From NCBI GenBank assembly GCA_900215285.1, contig OCMG01000004.1:2960001-3024000 (forward strand): a DNA stretch of 64,000 nt, given 5' to 3'. Of this stretch, positions 8,622 to 17,019 are shown piece by piece. A program made the translations under genes and the position numbers. The notes beneath the pieces were generated by a model that saw only the letters and a list, made by a program, of their open reading frames with translations, made no database searches and had not been told where the DNA came from. The stretch's first letter is position 1; each line of letters opens with the position of its first letter. This DNA is from Ensifer adhaerens. GTDB taxonomy: Bacteria > Pseudomonadota > Alphaproteobacteria > Rhizobiales > Rhizobiaceae.

Positions 8622-9821
8622 ATGCCAGAAAAGTTGCCCGTCACAGTCCTTTCCGGTTTCCTCGGGGCAGGCAAGACCACGTTGCTCAACCATATCCTGA
8701 ACAATCGCCAGGGCCGCAAGGTGGCCGTCATCGTCAATGACATGAGTGAGGTCAACATCGATGCCTCGCTGGTCCGCGACGGCGGCGCAAATCTCTCGCG
8801 TACGGACGAACAACTGGTTGAAATGAGCAATGGCTGCATCTGTTGCACATTGCGCGACGATCTTCTGAAGGAGGTCCGGGCGCTGGCCGAACAAGGCCGC
8901 TTTGATTATCTGCTCATCGAATCCTCCGGCATCTCGGAGCCCCTGCCCGTGGCCACGACGTTCGAATTCCGGGATGAAGACGGTGCTAGCCTCGCCGACG
9001 TTGCGCAACTCGACACCATGGTGACCGTCGTTGATGCGGCGAACCTCCTGAAGGATTACGGCTCGGCCGATTTCCTTGCCGATCGCGGGGAAACCGCCGG
9101 CGAAGGCGACGACCGCACCCTTGTTGGTCTGCTGGTCGAGCAGATCGAGTTCGCCGATGTCATCATTCTCAACAAGGTCGGGACGGCCACTGCCGACGAA
9201 CGGGCGGCCGCACGCGCGATCATCCGGTCGCTCAATGCCGACGCGCGGATCGTAGAGACCGATTTCGCCAAGGTCGATCTGGCGGAGGTCATGGGGACGG
9301 GCCGCTTCGATCTGGCGCGCGCCGAACAGAACCCGCTCTGGTTCAAGGAAATGCACGGTTTCAAGGACCACATTCCGGAGACGGAGGAATATGGCGTGCG
9401 TTCTTTCGTCTATCGGGCTCGCCGCCCCTTCAGGCCTGACCGTTTCATGGCCTCCCTGGATCGCTCCTGGCCTGGCGTCGTTCGCGCCAAGGGCTTTTTC
9501 TGGCTTGCGACGAAGCCCCATTACGTCGGCGAACTCAGCCAGGCCGGCGCGCTCGTCAGGACGGGCAAGATGGGGCTTTGGTGGTCGGCAGTCCCCAAGG
9601 ACCAATGGCCGCGCGATCCGCGCTTCGCGGAGCGCATGGCGCCCTATCTCGACCCTGTCTGGGGCGACCGCCGGCAGGAAATCGTCTTCATCGGCACCGA
9701 CCCGATGGATGAGGAGGACATCACCGAAATGCTGGACGATTGCCTCGTTCCAGACACGGCCTATCAGCCGGAGCGCTGGAAGACGCTGCCGGATCCCTTT
9801 GCGGACTGGTATGCTCGTTGA
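8622..9821 (+). CDS. COG0523 (CobW/ZigA-like) GTP-dependent metallochaperone
   Basis: This is a 399-residue G3E-family GTPase. The P-loop GFLGAGKTT is at residues 12-20, the metal-binding CxCC motif is in NGCICC near residue 72, and the guanine-specificity segment NKVG is near 184. The CobW C-terminal domain follows. The family delivers metal to client enzymes. The candidate Zur box just upstream, rather than cobalamin genes, suggests the zinc-responsive ZigA/ZagA branch. The start is fixed by GGAGG seven nt upstream. The gene is convergent with the Lrp gene. Confidence 0.85.
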   Translation: MPEKLPVTVLSGFLGAGKTTLLNHILNNRQGRKVAVIVNDMSEVNIDASLVRDGGANLSRTDEQLVEMSNGCICCTLRDDLLKEVRALAEQGRFDYLLIESSGISEPLPVATTFEFRDEDGASLADVAQLDTMVTVVDAANLLKDYGSADFLADRGETAGEGDDRTLVGLLVEQIEFADVIILNKVGTATADERAAARAIIRSLNADARIVETDFAKVDLAEVMGTGRFDLARAEQNPLWFKEMHGFKDHIPETEEYGVRSFVYRARRPFRPDRFMASLDRSWPGVVRAKGFFWLATKPHYVGELSQAGALVRTGKMGLWWSAVPKDQWPRDPRFAERMAPYLDPVWGDRRQEIVFIGTDPMDEEDITEMLDDCLVPDTAYQPERWKTLPDPFADWYAR

Positions 9822-9837
9822 TATTTCGGCCATGCAC

Positions 9838-9861
9838 GATGCGGAGCCTCGGCTCCGCATC
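9838..9861. terminator. Hairpin between convergent genes
   Basis: A perfect 11-base inverted repeat (GATGCGGAGCC / GGCTCCGCATC) separated by two bases lies between the COG0523 gene and the Lrp gene. A stem of about 10 bp is feasible. No T tract is present on either side, so it is a possible but weak bidirectional terminator. Confidence 0.4.
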
Positions 9862-9875
9862 GGCTGGCGCAGGTC

Positions 9876-10364
9876 TCAGTCATCGCTGGACTTCGACGAT
9901 TCCAGAGACATGTAGTCCAAGGGCAATTCGGTCGTGTACTTGATCTGCTCCATCGCGAAAGCCGAGGAGACATCGCGGATTTCGATCCTGGCGATCATCC
10001 GCTTGTAGAAGGCGTCATAGGCCGCGATATCCGGCACGACGACACGAAGGAGGTAGTCGACATCACCGCTCATGCGGTAGAATTCCACGACTTCCGGAAA
10101 TTCCGCGATGACTTCAGAGAATCGCTTCAGCCACTCGATCGAATGCGCGTTCGTTCGGATCGAGACGAAGACATTGACCTTGGCATTCACCTTGACGGGG
10201 TCAAGCACGGCCACCTGGCGCTTGATGACACCGTCTTCCTCCATCTTCTGAATGCGCCGCCAGCACGGCGTTGTCGAGAGGCCTACCTTCTTGGCGATAT
10301 CCGCGACGGCAAGGGTGGAGTCCTCCTGCAGCAGGCGCAGGATTTTGCGGTCCAGACGATCCAA
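9876..10364 (-). CDS. Lrp/AsnC family transcriptional regulator
   Basis: This 162-residue regulator has an N-terminal winged HTH (about residues 4-60, with LSTTPCWRRIQKMEEDG) and a C-terminal RAM effector domain (about 68-145). Members bind amino acids and assemble as octamers or dimers. The effector cannot be told from sequence. The start is TTG at 10364, supported by AAAGGA a few bases upstream. No target gene is obvious, since its neighbours are convergent or in the same direction but distant. Confidence 0.88.
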   Translation of the reverse strand: MDRLDRKILRLLQEDSTLAVADIAKKVGLSTTPCWRRIQKMEEDGVIKRQVAVLDPVKVNAKVNVFVSIRTNAHSIEWLKRFSEVIAEFPEVVEFYRMSGDVDYLLRVVVPDIAAYDAFYKRMIARIEIRDVSSAFAMEQIKYTTELPLDYMSLESSKSSDD

Positions 10365-10509
10365 TGGTCTTTCCTTTCAACATGCATAATCCCTTTGACG
10401 CTAGCACGGCCGGCTAAAAAAAGGATTATGGTTCGCGCGGCATATCGGACTGCGCTTTGCGCCGGCATGGTTTCGGAGAACGAATCCGGCAACGGGCAAC
10501 CGGATTGTT

Positions 10510-11139
10510 TCAGTCTATCTTGCGGCGCACAAGCTCTTTCAGGACTGGCAACAGCTCTTTCTCGAACCAGGGATTCCGCTTGATCCACCCGGTATTGCGC
10601 CAGCTCGGATGCGGCAGAGGCAGAACCGGAACGCCGTCCTGCGGTTCGATATAGTCACGCCAATGGCGCACCGTCTCGGTCATGTTCTCCCTCACGCGCC
10701 GGCCCAGATGCCAGCTTTGCGCGTGGTGCCCGACAGCCAGAACGAGCTCGACCTGCGGCATGGCAGCCATCACCGCCGTGCGCCAATGCGGCGCACACTC
10801 CTTGCGCGGAGGCAGATCGCTGCCGTTCGCGTCATAGCCGGGGAAACAGAAACCCATCGGCACGATCGAAAAGCGGTCGGTGTCATAAAACTCCTCCCGC
10901 GTCACGCCCAGCCAGTCACGCAGGCGATTGCCGGACGCATCGTTGAAGGTGATCCCCGTTTCATGCACGCGCAGGCCCGGCGCCTGCCCGGCGATCAGGA
11001 TCCTGGCCCTCGACGACAGGACCGCGACGGGCCGCGGCTCATGCGGCAGTCGATGCGCTGGCCCCCGCAAGGGTGCGTCCCTGCAGAGCCGACAGAGCGC
11101 AATCGCATCGAGAAGACGTCTGACTTCGCTGTCACTCAA
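10510..11139 (-). CDS. Uracil-DNA glycosylase superfamily protein
   Basis: This 209-residue protein belongs to the uracil-DNA glycosylase superfamily that removes uracil or damaged bases from DNA. Motif A appears as GQAPGLRVHETG (near residue 51), where the usual catalytic Asp/Asn is replaced by a less standard loop. Motif B is LPLPHPSWRN (near 175). Two cysteines near the N-terminus (LCRLC) are not enough for a family-4 iron-sulfur cluster, so it is closer to the COG1573-like clade without a full cluster. The start is TTG at 11139 after GAGG. It follows the GST gene by 9 nt, probably co-transcribed. Confidence 0.75.
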   Translation of the reverse strand: MSDSEVRRLLDAIALCRLCRDAPLRGPAHRLPHEPRPVAVLSSRARILIAGQAPGLRVHETGITFNDASGNRLRDWLGVTREEFYDTDRFSIVPMGFCFPGYDANGSDLPPRKECAPHWRTAVMAAMPQVELVLAVGHHAQSWHLGRRVRENMTETVRHWRDYIEPQDGVPVLPLPHPSWRNTGWIKRNPWFEKELLPVLKELVRRKID

Positions 11140-11148
11140 GAAGGGACC

Positions 11149-11760
11149 TCATGCCTCGGCCGACGGGCGCGCCGCCACCTCATCATACCAGCGCAGAACA
11201 TTTCGAAACTCCGGTGGACACGCAATGCGCGCCGGCTTCATGAACTGGAAGGCAATGAACATCGTGATATCGGCTACCGTGAAGTTCTCTGCAGCCACGA
11301 AGCGACGGCTGGCCAGCTCGCCGTCCATGAATCGAAGAAACTCGATCGCCTTCGGCTTGTTGATTTCACCCCATTCCGGAAGCTGCGGGATTTCCCACTC
11401 CTTCATAGCCGGATGCACATGCCGGAAGGCTGCAGCAACGGACATGAGATAGCCGAGCTCGATGCGTCGGTTCCACATCTCTACAAAGGCTTTCTCCCGA
11501 GCGTCTCGGCCGAAAAGCGGCGGATCTGGATGAAGCTCCTCGAAATAACGGCAGATAGCGATCGATTCCGAAAGATTCGACCCGTCATCCAGCTCAAGCA
11601 CCGGCAAGCGCTGCAAAGGATTGCGGGCGGTAATTTCATCCGACTTGTGGCCCAGCGCGCCCATGTCCACCGGCACGAGTTCGACCGTCAGGCCTTTTTC
11701 GGCGAGATACATGCGTACCCGGCGCGGATTGGGCGCCTTGCCTCCATCAAACAGTCTCAT
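11149..11760 (-). CDS. Glutathione S-transferase
   Basis: This 203-residue soluble enzyme has a thioredoxin-like N-terminal domain (MRLFDGGKAPNPRRVRMYL, with LPVLELDDG and the glutathione-binding SESIAI near residues 60-68) and an all-helical C-terminal domain. The family conjugates or reduces substrates with glutathione. The substrate is unknown. The ATG at 11760 is chosen because GGGAGAGGG lies immediately upstream; the frame runs 30 codons further but without family similarity. It forms a likely operon with the downstream glycosylase gene. Confidence 0.85.
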   Translation of the reverse strand: MRLFDGGKAPNPRRVRMYLAEKGLTVELVPVDMGALGHKSDEITARNPLQRLPVLELDDGSNLSESIAICRYFEELHPDPPLFGRDAREKAFVEMWNRRIELGYLMSVAAAFRHVHPAMKEWEIPQLPEWGEINKPKAIEFLRFMDGELASRRFVAAENFTVADITMFIAFQFMKPARIACPPEFRNVLRWYDEVAARPSAEA

Positions 11761-11941
11761 TTCATCCCTCTCCCACTTGAAAAATCCTGCCTCGAACCTG
11801 TCATCTCGCCAAATGCGGCACCAGTCGGGCGGGTTCCGCGCGCCGTGCAAGATGGCAAATGAATCCTTTCCAGCAGCAACTTCTTAACTGTTTACGGTTA
11901 GAATTTGGTCATAGTTTCTGCGTCTGAAGTTGTATCAGTCC

Positions 11942-13480
11942 ATGCCCGAGCGCGTCAGCACATCTCCGGACAAAAACGTCGTGGACTTGTCCAAGGCGAG
12001 CCGCAATGCTGGCATGAGCAGGACATTGCGCGAAACGCGCACCAAACTCCAGAATGGCGAGGCAGGCTCTCCGCAGTTCCAGCGCGAGACGCTGACGCTT
12101 TTCATCGAGGCGAGCCTCGACAGCGCTGCGGCGGTTCCGATCCTCGCCTGCGGCATCGGAGCCTTCGCCCTTGCCTTCAACATGGGCCAGAACACGCTTC
12201 TGTGGGTTTTGACGACCCTGATCGTCCATGCGGTCCATGTCTTTGCGCTCCAGCAAATCAAAAGCCAGCAACTCATCAGGGACGAGAACGCGTCGAAATG
12301 GGTGCGCCGGCTTCTCGGGCTGCAGCTGGCCATCGGTTTTTGCTGGGCTTTCTTTGCCAGCCAAAGCTGCGCCACATGCGATCCCGGATCCTACCTCACG
12401 TTCAAGGGCGCAGCCTTGCTGATCGTCTTGAGCGCGACGGCGCTCACCACCTCGATGCTGAATGGAGCGGTGCTTGCCACCTTCATTCCGACTGTCGGCG
12501 CCATCGTCTACCAATATTGGCGCGACCGCGAACCGCTCGAAATTGGCCTCATCGCAATGTTCTCGGCCGCGATCGTCTTTTTCGTTTTCTTTGCCGGACG
12601 GCTGCGCAGGACGAATATCCAGCTCTTGTCCTACAAGACCGAGAAGGATGACCTGATCGCCGAACTCGAAGTCGCGAATTCCATCTCGGACGAGGCGCGC
12701 CGTCGTGCCGAAGAGGCCAATCTCGCCAAATCCCGCTTCCTGGCCTCCATGTCGCACGAACTCAGAACACCGCTGAACGCCATTCTGGGGTTTTCCGAAG
12801 TCATGGACAATGAAGTCCTCGGTCCCATGTCCAATCCGACCTACAAAGAGTATGTCGGCGACATCCACCGATCGGGCCAGCACCTGCTGAACCTCATCAA
12901 CGAGATCCTCGACCTGTCGCGCATCGAGGCCGGGCGGTACGAATTGCATGAGGAATCCGTCAAGCTCTCGGAGATCACGGAGGATTGCATCGGCATGGTG
13001 CAGCTTCGTGCCCGCTCCAAGAATATCCGAATTTCGCAACAGTTCGAGCCTGGCTTGCCGCCGGTATGGGCCGACGAGAAGTCCATGCGCCAGGTCATCC
13101 TGAACCTTCTGTCGAATGCGGTGAAGTTTACCCCGCAGGGCGGCGAAGTGGCCGTCAAGCTTGGCTGGACTGCCGGTGGCGGGCAATACGTCGCCATTCG
13201 CGACAACGGGCCCGGCATCCCCGAGGAGGAGATTCCCGTCGTCCTTTCGGCATTCGGACAGGGTTCTATCGCCATCAAGAGCGCCGAACAGGGCACCGGG
13301 CTCGGTCTGCCGATCGTTCAGGCTATCCTGAACAAGCACAATGGCGAATTCATCCTGCGTTCGAAGCTGCGCGAAGGCACCGAGGTTATTGCAATCCTGC
13401 CGCCAAAGCGAGTGCTGCAGACAGTGCCGGCCGTCAAGGAAGCACATTCCAATGACCGGCGCCGGCGGTCTTTCGCCTGA
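11942..13480 (+). CDS. Membrane-bound sensor histidine kinase
   Basis: This is a 512-residue hybrid-free kinase. About six hydrophobic segments span roughly residues 50-215, followed by a short coiled coil (near 225-260). The HisKA phospho-acceptor box SMSHELRTPLNAILGFSEVM has its histidine at about 272. The ATPase domain shows NLLSNAVKFTPQGG (N box), DNGPGIP (G1) and GTGLGLPIV (G2). No PAS or periplasmic sensor domain is seen. No response regulator is adjacent. The kinase core resembles the DivJ/PleC/PdhS group of alphaproteobacteria, but this is a family-level resemblance. ATG 11942 is preferred to TTG 11930. Confidence 0.85.
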   Translation: MPERVSTSPDKNVVDLSKASRNAGMSRTLRETRTKLQNGEAGSPQFQRETLTLFIEASLDSAAAVPILACGIGAFALAFNMGQNTLLWVLTTLIVHAVHVFALQQIKSQQLIRDENASKWVRRLLGLQLAIGFCWAFFASQSCATCDPGSYLTFKGAALLIVLSATALTTSMLNGAVLATFIPTVGAIVYQYWRDREPLEIGLIAMFSAAIVFFVFFAGRLRRTNIQLLSYKTEKDDLIAELEVANSISDEARRRAEEANLAKSRFLASMSHELRTPLNAILGFSEVMDNEVLGPMSNPTYKEYVGDIHRSGQHLLNLINEILDLSRIEAGRYELHEESVKLSEITEDCIGMVQLRARSKNIRISQQFEPGLPPVWADEKSMRQVILNLLSNAVKFTPQGGEVAVKLGWTAGGGQYVAIRDNGPGIPEEEIPVVLSAFGQGSIAIKSAEQGTGLGLPIVQAILNKHNGEFILRSKLREGTEVIAILPPKRVLQTVPAVKEAHSNDRRRRSFA

Positions 13481-13497
13481 GGCGGCCCCGTTGGGGG

Positions 13498-13887
13498 TCA
13501 GCGAAGGAAGACTTCAATCACCACATAGGCCAGATAGGCGGCGTTCAGGCCGATAAGGCAGGCGCAAGCCAGCGAGCCAAGATCCTTGGCGTGCCTGCCG
13601 AACATCGAAAATTCCGGCGACAGGTGGTCGACGAGTTCTTCGATGGCGGTGTTGACCGCCTCGAAGGCGAAGAGCACCACCATGAGACCGGCGAAGACGA
13701 AGATTCGTTCGAACGTCGCGCCGATTGCCAGCAAGAGCGCAATGCCCAGTACCAATCCGCCGATCTGCTGACGGAAGGCCGCCTCCCGCAGGAGCCGCAC
13801 AAAGCCCTGCCAGGAATAGCGCGCCGCCGAGACAAAATGGCGAAAACCTGTCTCTTTCGTAAATGGCGGCTTGCCGGTTCCGTGCAT
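13498..13887 (-). CDS. dgkA: Diacylglycerol kinase, prokaryotic type
   Basis: This 129-residue inner-membrane enzyme phosphorylates diacylglycerol to phosphatidic acid with ATP, recycling diacylglycerol from lipid and periplasmic glucan modification. It has the three-helix layout of the family and the signature FEAVNTAIEELVDH near residue 74, with the catalytic glutamate. The gene starts 3 nt after the cobT stop codon, so it is co-transcribed, and it converges on the histidine kinase gene with a 17-nt gap. Confidence 0.9.
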   Translation of the reverse strand: MHGTGKPPFTKETGFRHFVSAARYSWQGFVRLLREAAFRQQIGGLVLGIALLLAIGATFERIFVFAGLMVVLFAFEAVNTAIEELVDHLSPEFSMFGRHAKDLGSLACACLIGLNAAYLAYVVIEVFLR

Positions 13888-13890
13888 GCA

Positions 13891-14907
13891 TCACGCCTTG
13901 TTGGAAACGCCCGCACCGTCGAAGGTTGCCATGCCAGAGTGGCAGGCGGCTGCGGCCTTGACAATACCCGCCGCGAGCGCAGCACCGGTGCCCTCGCCAA
14001 GGCGCATTCCAAGCGCCAGAAGCGGCGTCTTGCCAAGGCGCTCGATGACACGCAGGTGACCGGGCTCCGCCGAAACGTGGCCGATGAGGCAATGGTCGAG
14101 TGCAGTCGGATTGGCCGCCTTGAGGATGGCAGCGGCCGAGGTCGCGACATAACCGTCAATCAGCACGGGGATTTTCTGAACGCGGCAAGCGAGGATCGCG
14201 CCGGCCATGGCGGCAATCTCGCGTCCACCGACGCGGCGCAGAACTTCCAGCGGATCGTCCAGGTGATCCTTGTGCAAGGCGATGGCCCGTTCCACCGCAT
14301 CAATCTTGCGCTGCAGGCCTTCACCAGCGGCTCCCGTACCCGGGCCGACCCAGTCTTCGGCCCTGCCGCCATAGAGGGCGTAGCAAATCGCGGCGGCAAT
14401 CGTCGTGTTGCCGATCCCCATTTCGCCGATGCAGAGCAGGTCCGTGCCCCCCGCGATCGCCTCCATGCCGAAGGCCATGGTCGCTGCGCAATCGCGTTCG
14501 GAAAGGGCTGCTTCCTGCGTGATGTCGCCTGTCGGGATTTGAAGCGCCAGATCGAAGACCTTGAGACCGAGATCGTGCGTCACGCAAATCTGGTTGATGG
14601 CGGCACCGCCGGCGGTGAAGTTGGCCACCATCTGCTCGGTCACTTCCGACGGATAGGGCGACACGCCCTGACGGGTGACACCATGGTTGCCGGCAAAGAT
14701 GGCGACGAGCGGACGCGTCACCTGCGGGGCGCGACCCGACCAGGCGGCGAGCCAGAAGGCGATTTCCTCCAGCCGGCCCAACGCACCCGGCGGCTTCGTC
14801 AGTTGAGCGTCACGCTTGCGGGCCGCTTCCAGCGCGCGGACATCAGGCCCCGGCAGGTTGTTGAGAAGTTCGCGAAAATCGTCGAACGGCAATCCACTCA
14901 CGCTCAT
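13891..14907 (-). CDS. cobT: Nicotinate-nucleotide--dimethylbenzimidazole phosphoribosyltransferase
   Basis: This 338-residue enzyme makes alpha-ribazole phosphate from dimethylbenzimidazole and nicotinate mononucleotide for the lower ligand of cobalamin. The family motifs are clear: KPPGALGRLE near residue 36, GNHGVTRQGVSPYP near 72, LCIGEMGIGNTT near 155 and a GGREIAAMAGAI segment near 226. It is called CobU in the older Pseudomonas denitrificans naming. It is divergent from cobS, the next assembly enzyme, and leads directly into dgkA. Confidence 0.93.
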   Translation of the reverse strand: MSVSGLPFDDFRELLNNLPGPDVRALEAARKRDAQLTKPPGALGRLEEIAFWLAAWSGRAPQVTRPLVAIFAGNHGVTRQGVSPYPSEVTEQMVANFTAGGAAINQICVTHDLGLKVFDLALQIPTGDITQEAALSERDCAATMAFGMEAIAGGTDLLCIGEMGIGNTTIAAAICYALYGGRAEDWVGPGTGAAGEGLQRKIDAVERAIALHKDHLDDPLEVLRRVGGREIAAMAGAILACRVQKIPVLIDGYVATSAAAILKAANPTALDHCLIGHVSAEPGHLRVIERLGKTPLLALGMRLGEGTGAALAAGIVKAAAACHSGMATFDGAGVSNKA

Positions 14908-14992
14908 GGACCCAGTATCCTTGTCATTTCAGTTTCGGGCAGGCATTGATGCCGCTTTCATATTGTTCCGGATGCCGCGAGGCAACGGCAAA

Positions 14993-15011
14993 AGCGACGT
15001 GCGCCGTCGCT
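14993..15011 (+). repeat. Small hairpin in the cobT-cobS divergent region
   Basis: A 7-bp inverted repeat (AGCGACG / CGTCGCT) with a 5-nt loop lies 31 nt before the cobS start. It may be part of the cobS leader. The region does not contain the conserved core elements of a cobalamin riboswitch that I can recognise. Confidence 0.3.
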
Positions 15012-15041
15012 GACGTGAGGGATTTTGGGGAGCACGCCATC

Positions 15042-15824
15042 ATGCTGAGACCGGACGAGTTCTTGAAGGATATCGGGCGCGCGCTGGGCTTTCTCAGCCG
15101 CATCCACATGCCGGCAAGCCTGTTTGCCGGGCACGACGGTTCGATGCGGAATACAAGCGGCGCATTCGCCGTGGCCGGCGCCGTCATTGCCCTGCCCCCG
15201 GCGCTTCTTCTCGGTCTGCTGCTGCATTTCGATGCAAGGCCGGAGCTTGCCGCCCTTCTGGCCCTCGCGCTGCAGATCCTGCTGACCGGCGGACTGCATG
15301 AGGATGGGCTCGCCGATTGTGCGGATGGACTCGGTGGCGGGCGCACCCGCGAAAGGATGCTGGAGATCATGAAGGATAGCCGCCTCGGTGCCTATGGCGG
15401 ACTGGCGCTGATCCTTACGCTCGCACTGAGGACGGAAGCCCTGGCAAGCCTTGCCGGATCAGGCCCGCTTGCTGCGGGGCTGGCGATGATCGCCGTCAAC
15501 GCCGCGGCGCGTGCGGCGCTCGTGTGGCATTGGTTCATGCTGCCGCCAGCGCGCGCGGACGGCGTCGCGGCGGCGGTCGGGCAACCGGGTCGCGGCGCGC
15601 TGAGCACGGCGCTATTCACGGGGGCGCTCGTCTTCGCGCTAGCCGGCGTTGGAAGCTTCGCTCTTGCCAGCCTGTTCGGCGCGATCATTGCAGCAGCAAT
15701 TGCCTCCGTACTCTTCGCCCGCCTTGTTCGTGGCAAAATTCAGGGACATACGGGAGACACATTGGGCGCGAGCGAGCAGGTTTGCGAGGTCGCGCTTTAT
15801 GTCGCTCTTGCGATTGCCGCCTGA
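15042..15824 (+). CDS. cobS: Adenosylcobinamide-GDP ribazoletransferase (cobalamin synthase)
   Basis: This 260-residue integral membrane enzyme joins adenosylcobinamide-GDP to alpha-ribazole (or its phosphate) to give cobalamin. The signature GGLHEDGLADCADGLGG lies near residues 84-100, followed by LEIMKDSRLGAYG. Several hydrophobic helices follow. It is also known as CobV. ATG 15042 begins at the conserved MLRPDEFL; upstream codons to 14946 look non-coding. It is divergent from cobT and is followed after 16 nt by the DUF1289 gene. Confidence 0.92.
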   Translation: MLRPDEFLKDIGRALGFLSRIHMPASLFAGHDGSMRNTSGAFAVAGAVIALPPALLLGLLLHFDARPELAALLALALQILLTGGLHEDGLADCADGLGGGRTRERMLEIMKDSRLGAYGGLALILTLALRTEALASLAGSGPLAAGLAMIAVNAAARAALVWHWFMLPPARADGVAAAVGQPGRGALSTALFTGALVFALAGVGSFALASLFGAIIAAAIASVLFARLVRGKIQGHTGDTLGASEQVCEVALYVALAIAA

Positions 15825-15840
15825 GCTGCCGATATTAGAC

Positions 15841-16086
15841 ATGCCCGAAATACAAGAAGCCACCATGGAATCACCCTGCATTCTCGTCTGTTCGATTGAT
15901 GACAAGACCGGTTACTGTTTCGGATGCGGCCGCACCCGCGACGAGATCGCCGGCTGGATCGAGATGACGGATGTGCAACGTCGGGCTGTCATGGAACAGT
16001 TGCCCTCGCGACTGGAAACGGTCGAGCGCAAACCGAGGCGTGTCACCCGCCGGAGGATGCTGGCAGAAAGCGGCTCGACCTCATGA
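15841..16086 (+). CDS. DUF1289 family protein
   Basis: This 81-residue protein carries the DUF1289 domain: SPCILVCSID, then YCFGCGRTRDEIAGW, with four cysteines that could bind a metal. The family is widespread in proteobacteria and has no assigned function. A second in-frame ATG at 15865 has a better AAGAAG upstream and would give a protein starting MESPCIL. The stop codon overlaps the next start as ATGA, so this gene and the aspartic protease are translationally coupled. Confidence 0.85.
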   Translation: MPEIQEATMESPCILVCSIDDKTGYCFGCGRTRDEIAGWIEMTDVQRRAVMEQLPSRLETVERKPRRVTRRRMLAESGSTS

Positions 16087-16784
16087 CCAAGCTTGCCATC
16101 GTCCTTGCGATCCTGGGTGTCGGCCTTGCCCTGCTGCTGCTGAACCACGACAGCGGCCAGATCCTGGGAATGACGAATGACGATTTCGGGAATTTCATCT
16201 ATCTCCTGCCCATCGCCATCATGATCGGCGCTGGCGCGATCGCTTCGCGCGGGCAAATGGGACGCAACCTCACCTATCTCGCGATCTGGGCCGCTGTCGC
16301 ACTGGTTTTCGTCGCCATCTATGTCTACCAGGACGACGCCAAGCATGTCGGCAGTCGGGTGCTCGCCGAATTGATGCCAGGCCATTCGGTCGTGCTGACC
16401 GGGCTCAATGGCGAGAGCGAAGTCGTCATCCGCAGGACGGAAGGCAGTCACTTTGCGGTGAATGCGCGCATCGACGGCAAGCGGGTCGGCATGCTGATCG
16501 ATACCGGCGCAAGCCAGGTTACGCTGACCTACGAGGATGCAAAGCGGCTCGGGCTCAAGCCGGAAACATTGAAGTTTTCCATGCCCGTGACAACGGCCAA
16601 TGGCACCGGACAGGCGGCTCCGGTTACGATACCGGAACTTTCGATCGGGCCGATCGTCCGGAAGAATATTGCGGCGACGGTGGCACAGGAGGGGCGCCTC
16701 GACACAAGCCTTCTCGGGATGAACTTCCTCTCCTCGCTTTCGGCCGTGCGCATACAGCCCAACGAAATGCGCCTGATGGATTGA
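16083..16784 (+). CDS. TIGR02281-type membrane-anchored aspartic protease
   Basis: This 233-residue protein has two or three N-terminal hydrophobic helices (about 1-20, 38-55 and 65-82) and a periplasmic retropepsin-like domain. The active-site motif MLIDTGASQVTLT is near residue 139. One copy per chain implies a homodimer, as in retroviral proteases. The family (clan AA, TIGR02281) is common in alphaproteobacteria and its substrate is unknown. It is coupled to the DUF1289 gene by a 4-nt overlap. Confidence 0.82.
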   Translation: MTKLAIVLAILGVGLALLLLNHDSGQILGMTNDDFGNFIYLLPIAIMIGAGAIASRGQMGRNLTYLAIWAAVALVFVAIYVYQDDAKHVGSRVLAELMPGHSVVLTGLNGESEVVIRRTEGSHFAVNARIDGKRVGMLIDTGASQVTLTYEDAKRLGLKPETLKFSMPVTTANGTGQAAPVTIPELSIGPIVRKNIAATVAQEGRLDTSLLGMNFLSSLSAVRIQPNEMRLMD

Positions 16785-16978
16785 CGGGAACACTCTCCAC
16801 CCTCTTCGCGGCGGAGCCGCAAAATCAAACACCGCACGTGCTTTTCTTCAGTGGATGTCATCCAACTGAAGCATTGGGCCAGTATTCAAGCATTGCAAAC
16901 GTTCTCGATTTTGCTTCCGGCCCCGCTCCGGAATTGCGTTTGCAAGCTTTGACGCCCCCATCGTCACAAGCACTTTTC

Positions 16979-17005
16979 GAGGCCGGTCTTCCGGCCTCTT
17001 TTTTT
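16979..17005 (+). terminator. Intrinsic terminator
   Basis: An 8-bp GC-rich stem (GAGGCCGG / CCGGCCTC) with a TCTT loop is followed by seven T residues on the plus strand. It is about 195 nt after the aspartic protease stop, so it ends either a long 3' UTR or a separate small transcript. Confidence 0.85.
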
Positions 17006-17019
17006 GCCTGTCATATCCC

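Noticed and set aside
13591..14949. 452-codon plus-strand frame
   Set aside because: It is antisense to dgkA and cobT, which have clear family motifs.
14908..15041. Cobalamin riboswitch between cobT and cobS
   Set aside because: The region is only 134 nt and lacks the recognisable conserved core. These salvage and late-step genes may be regulated otherwise.
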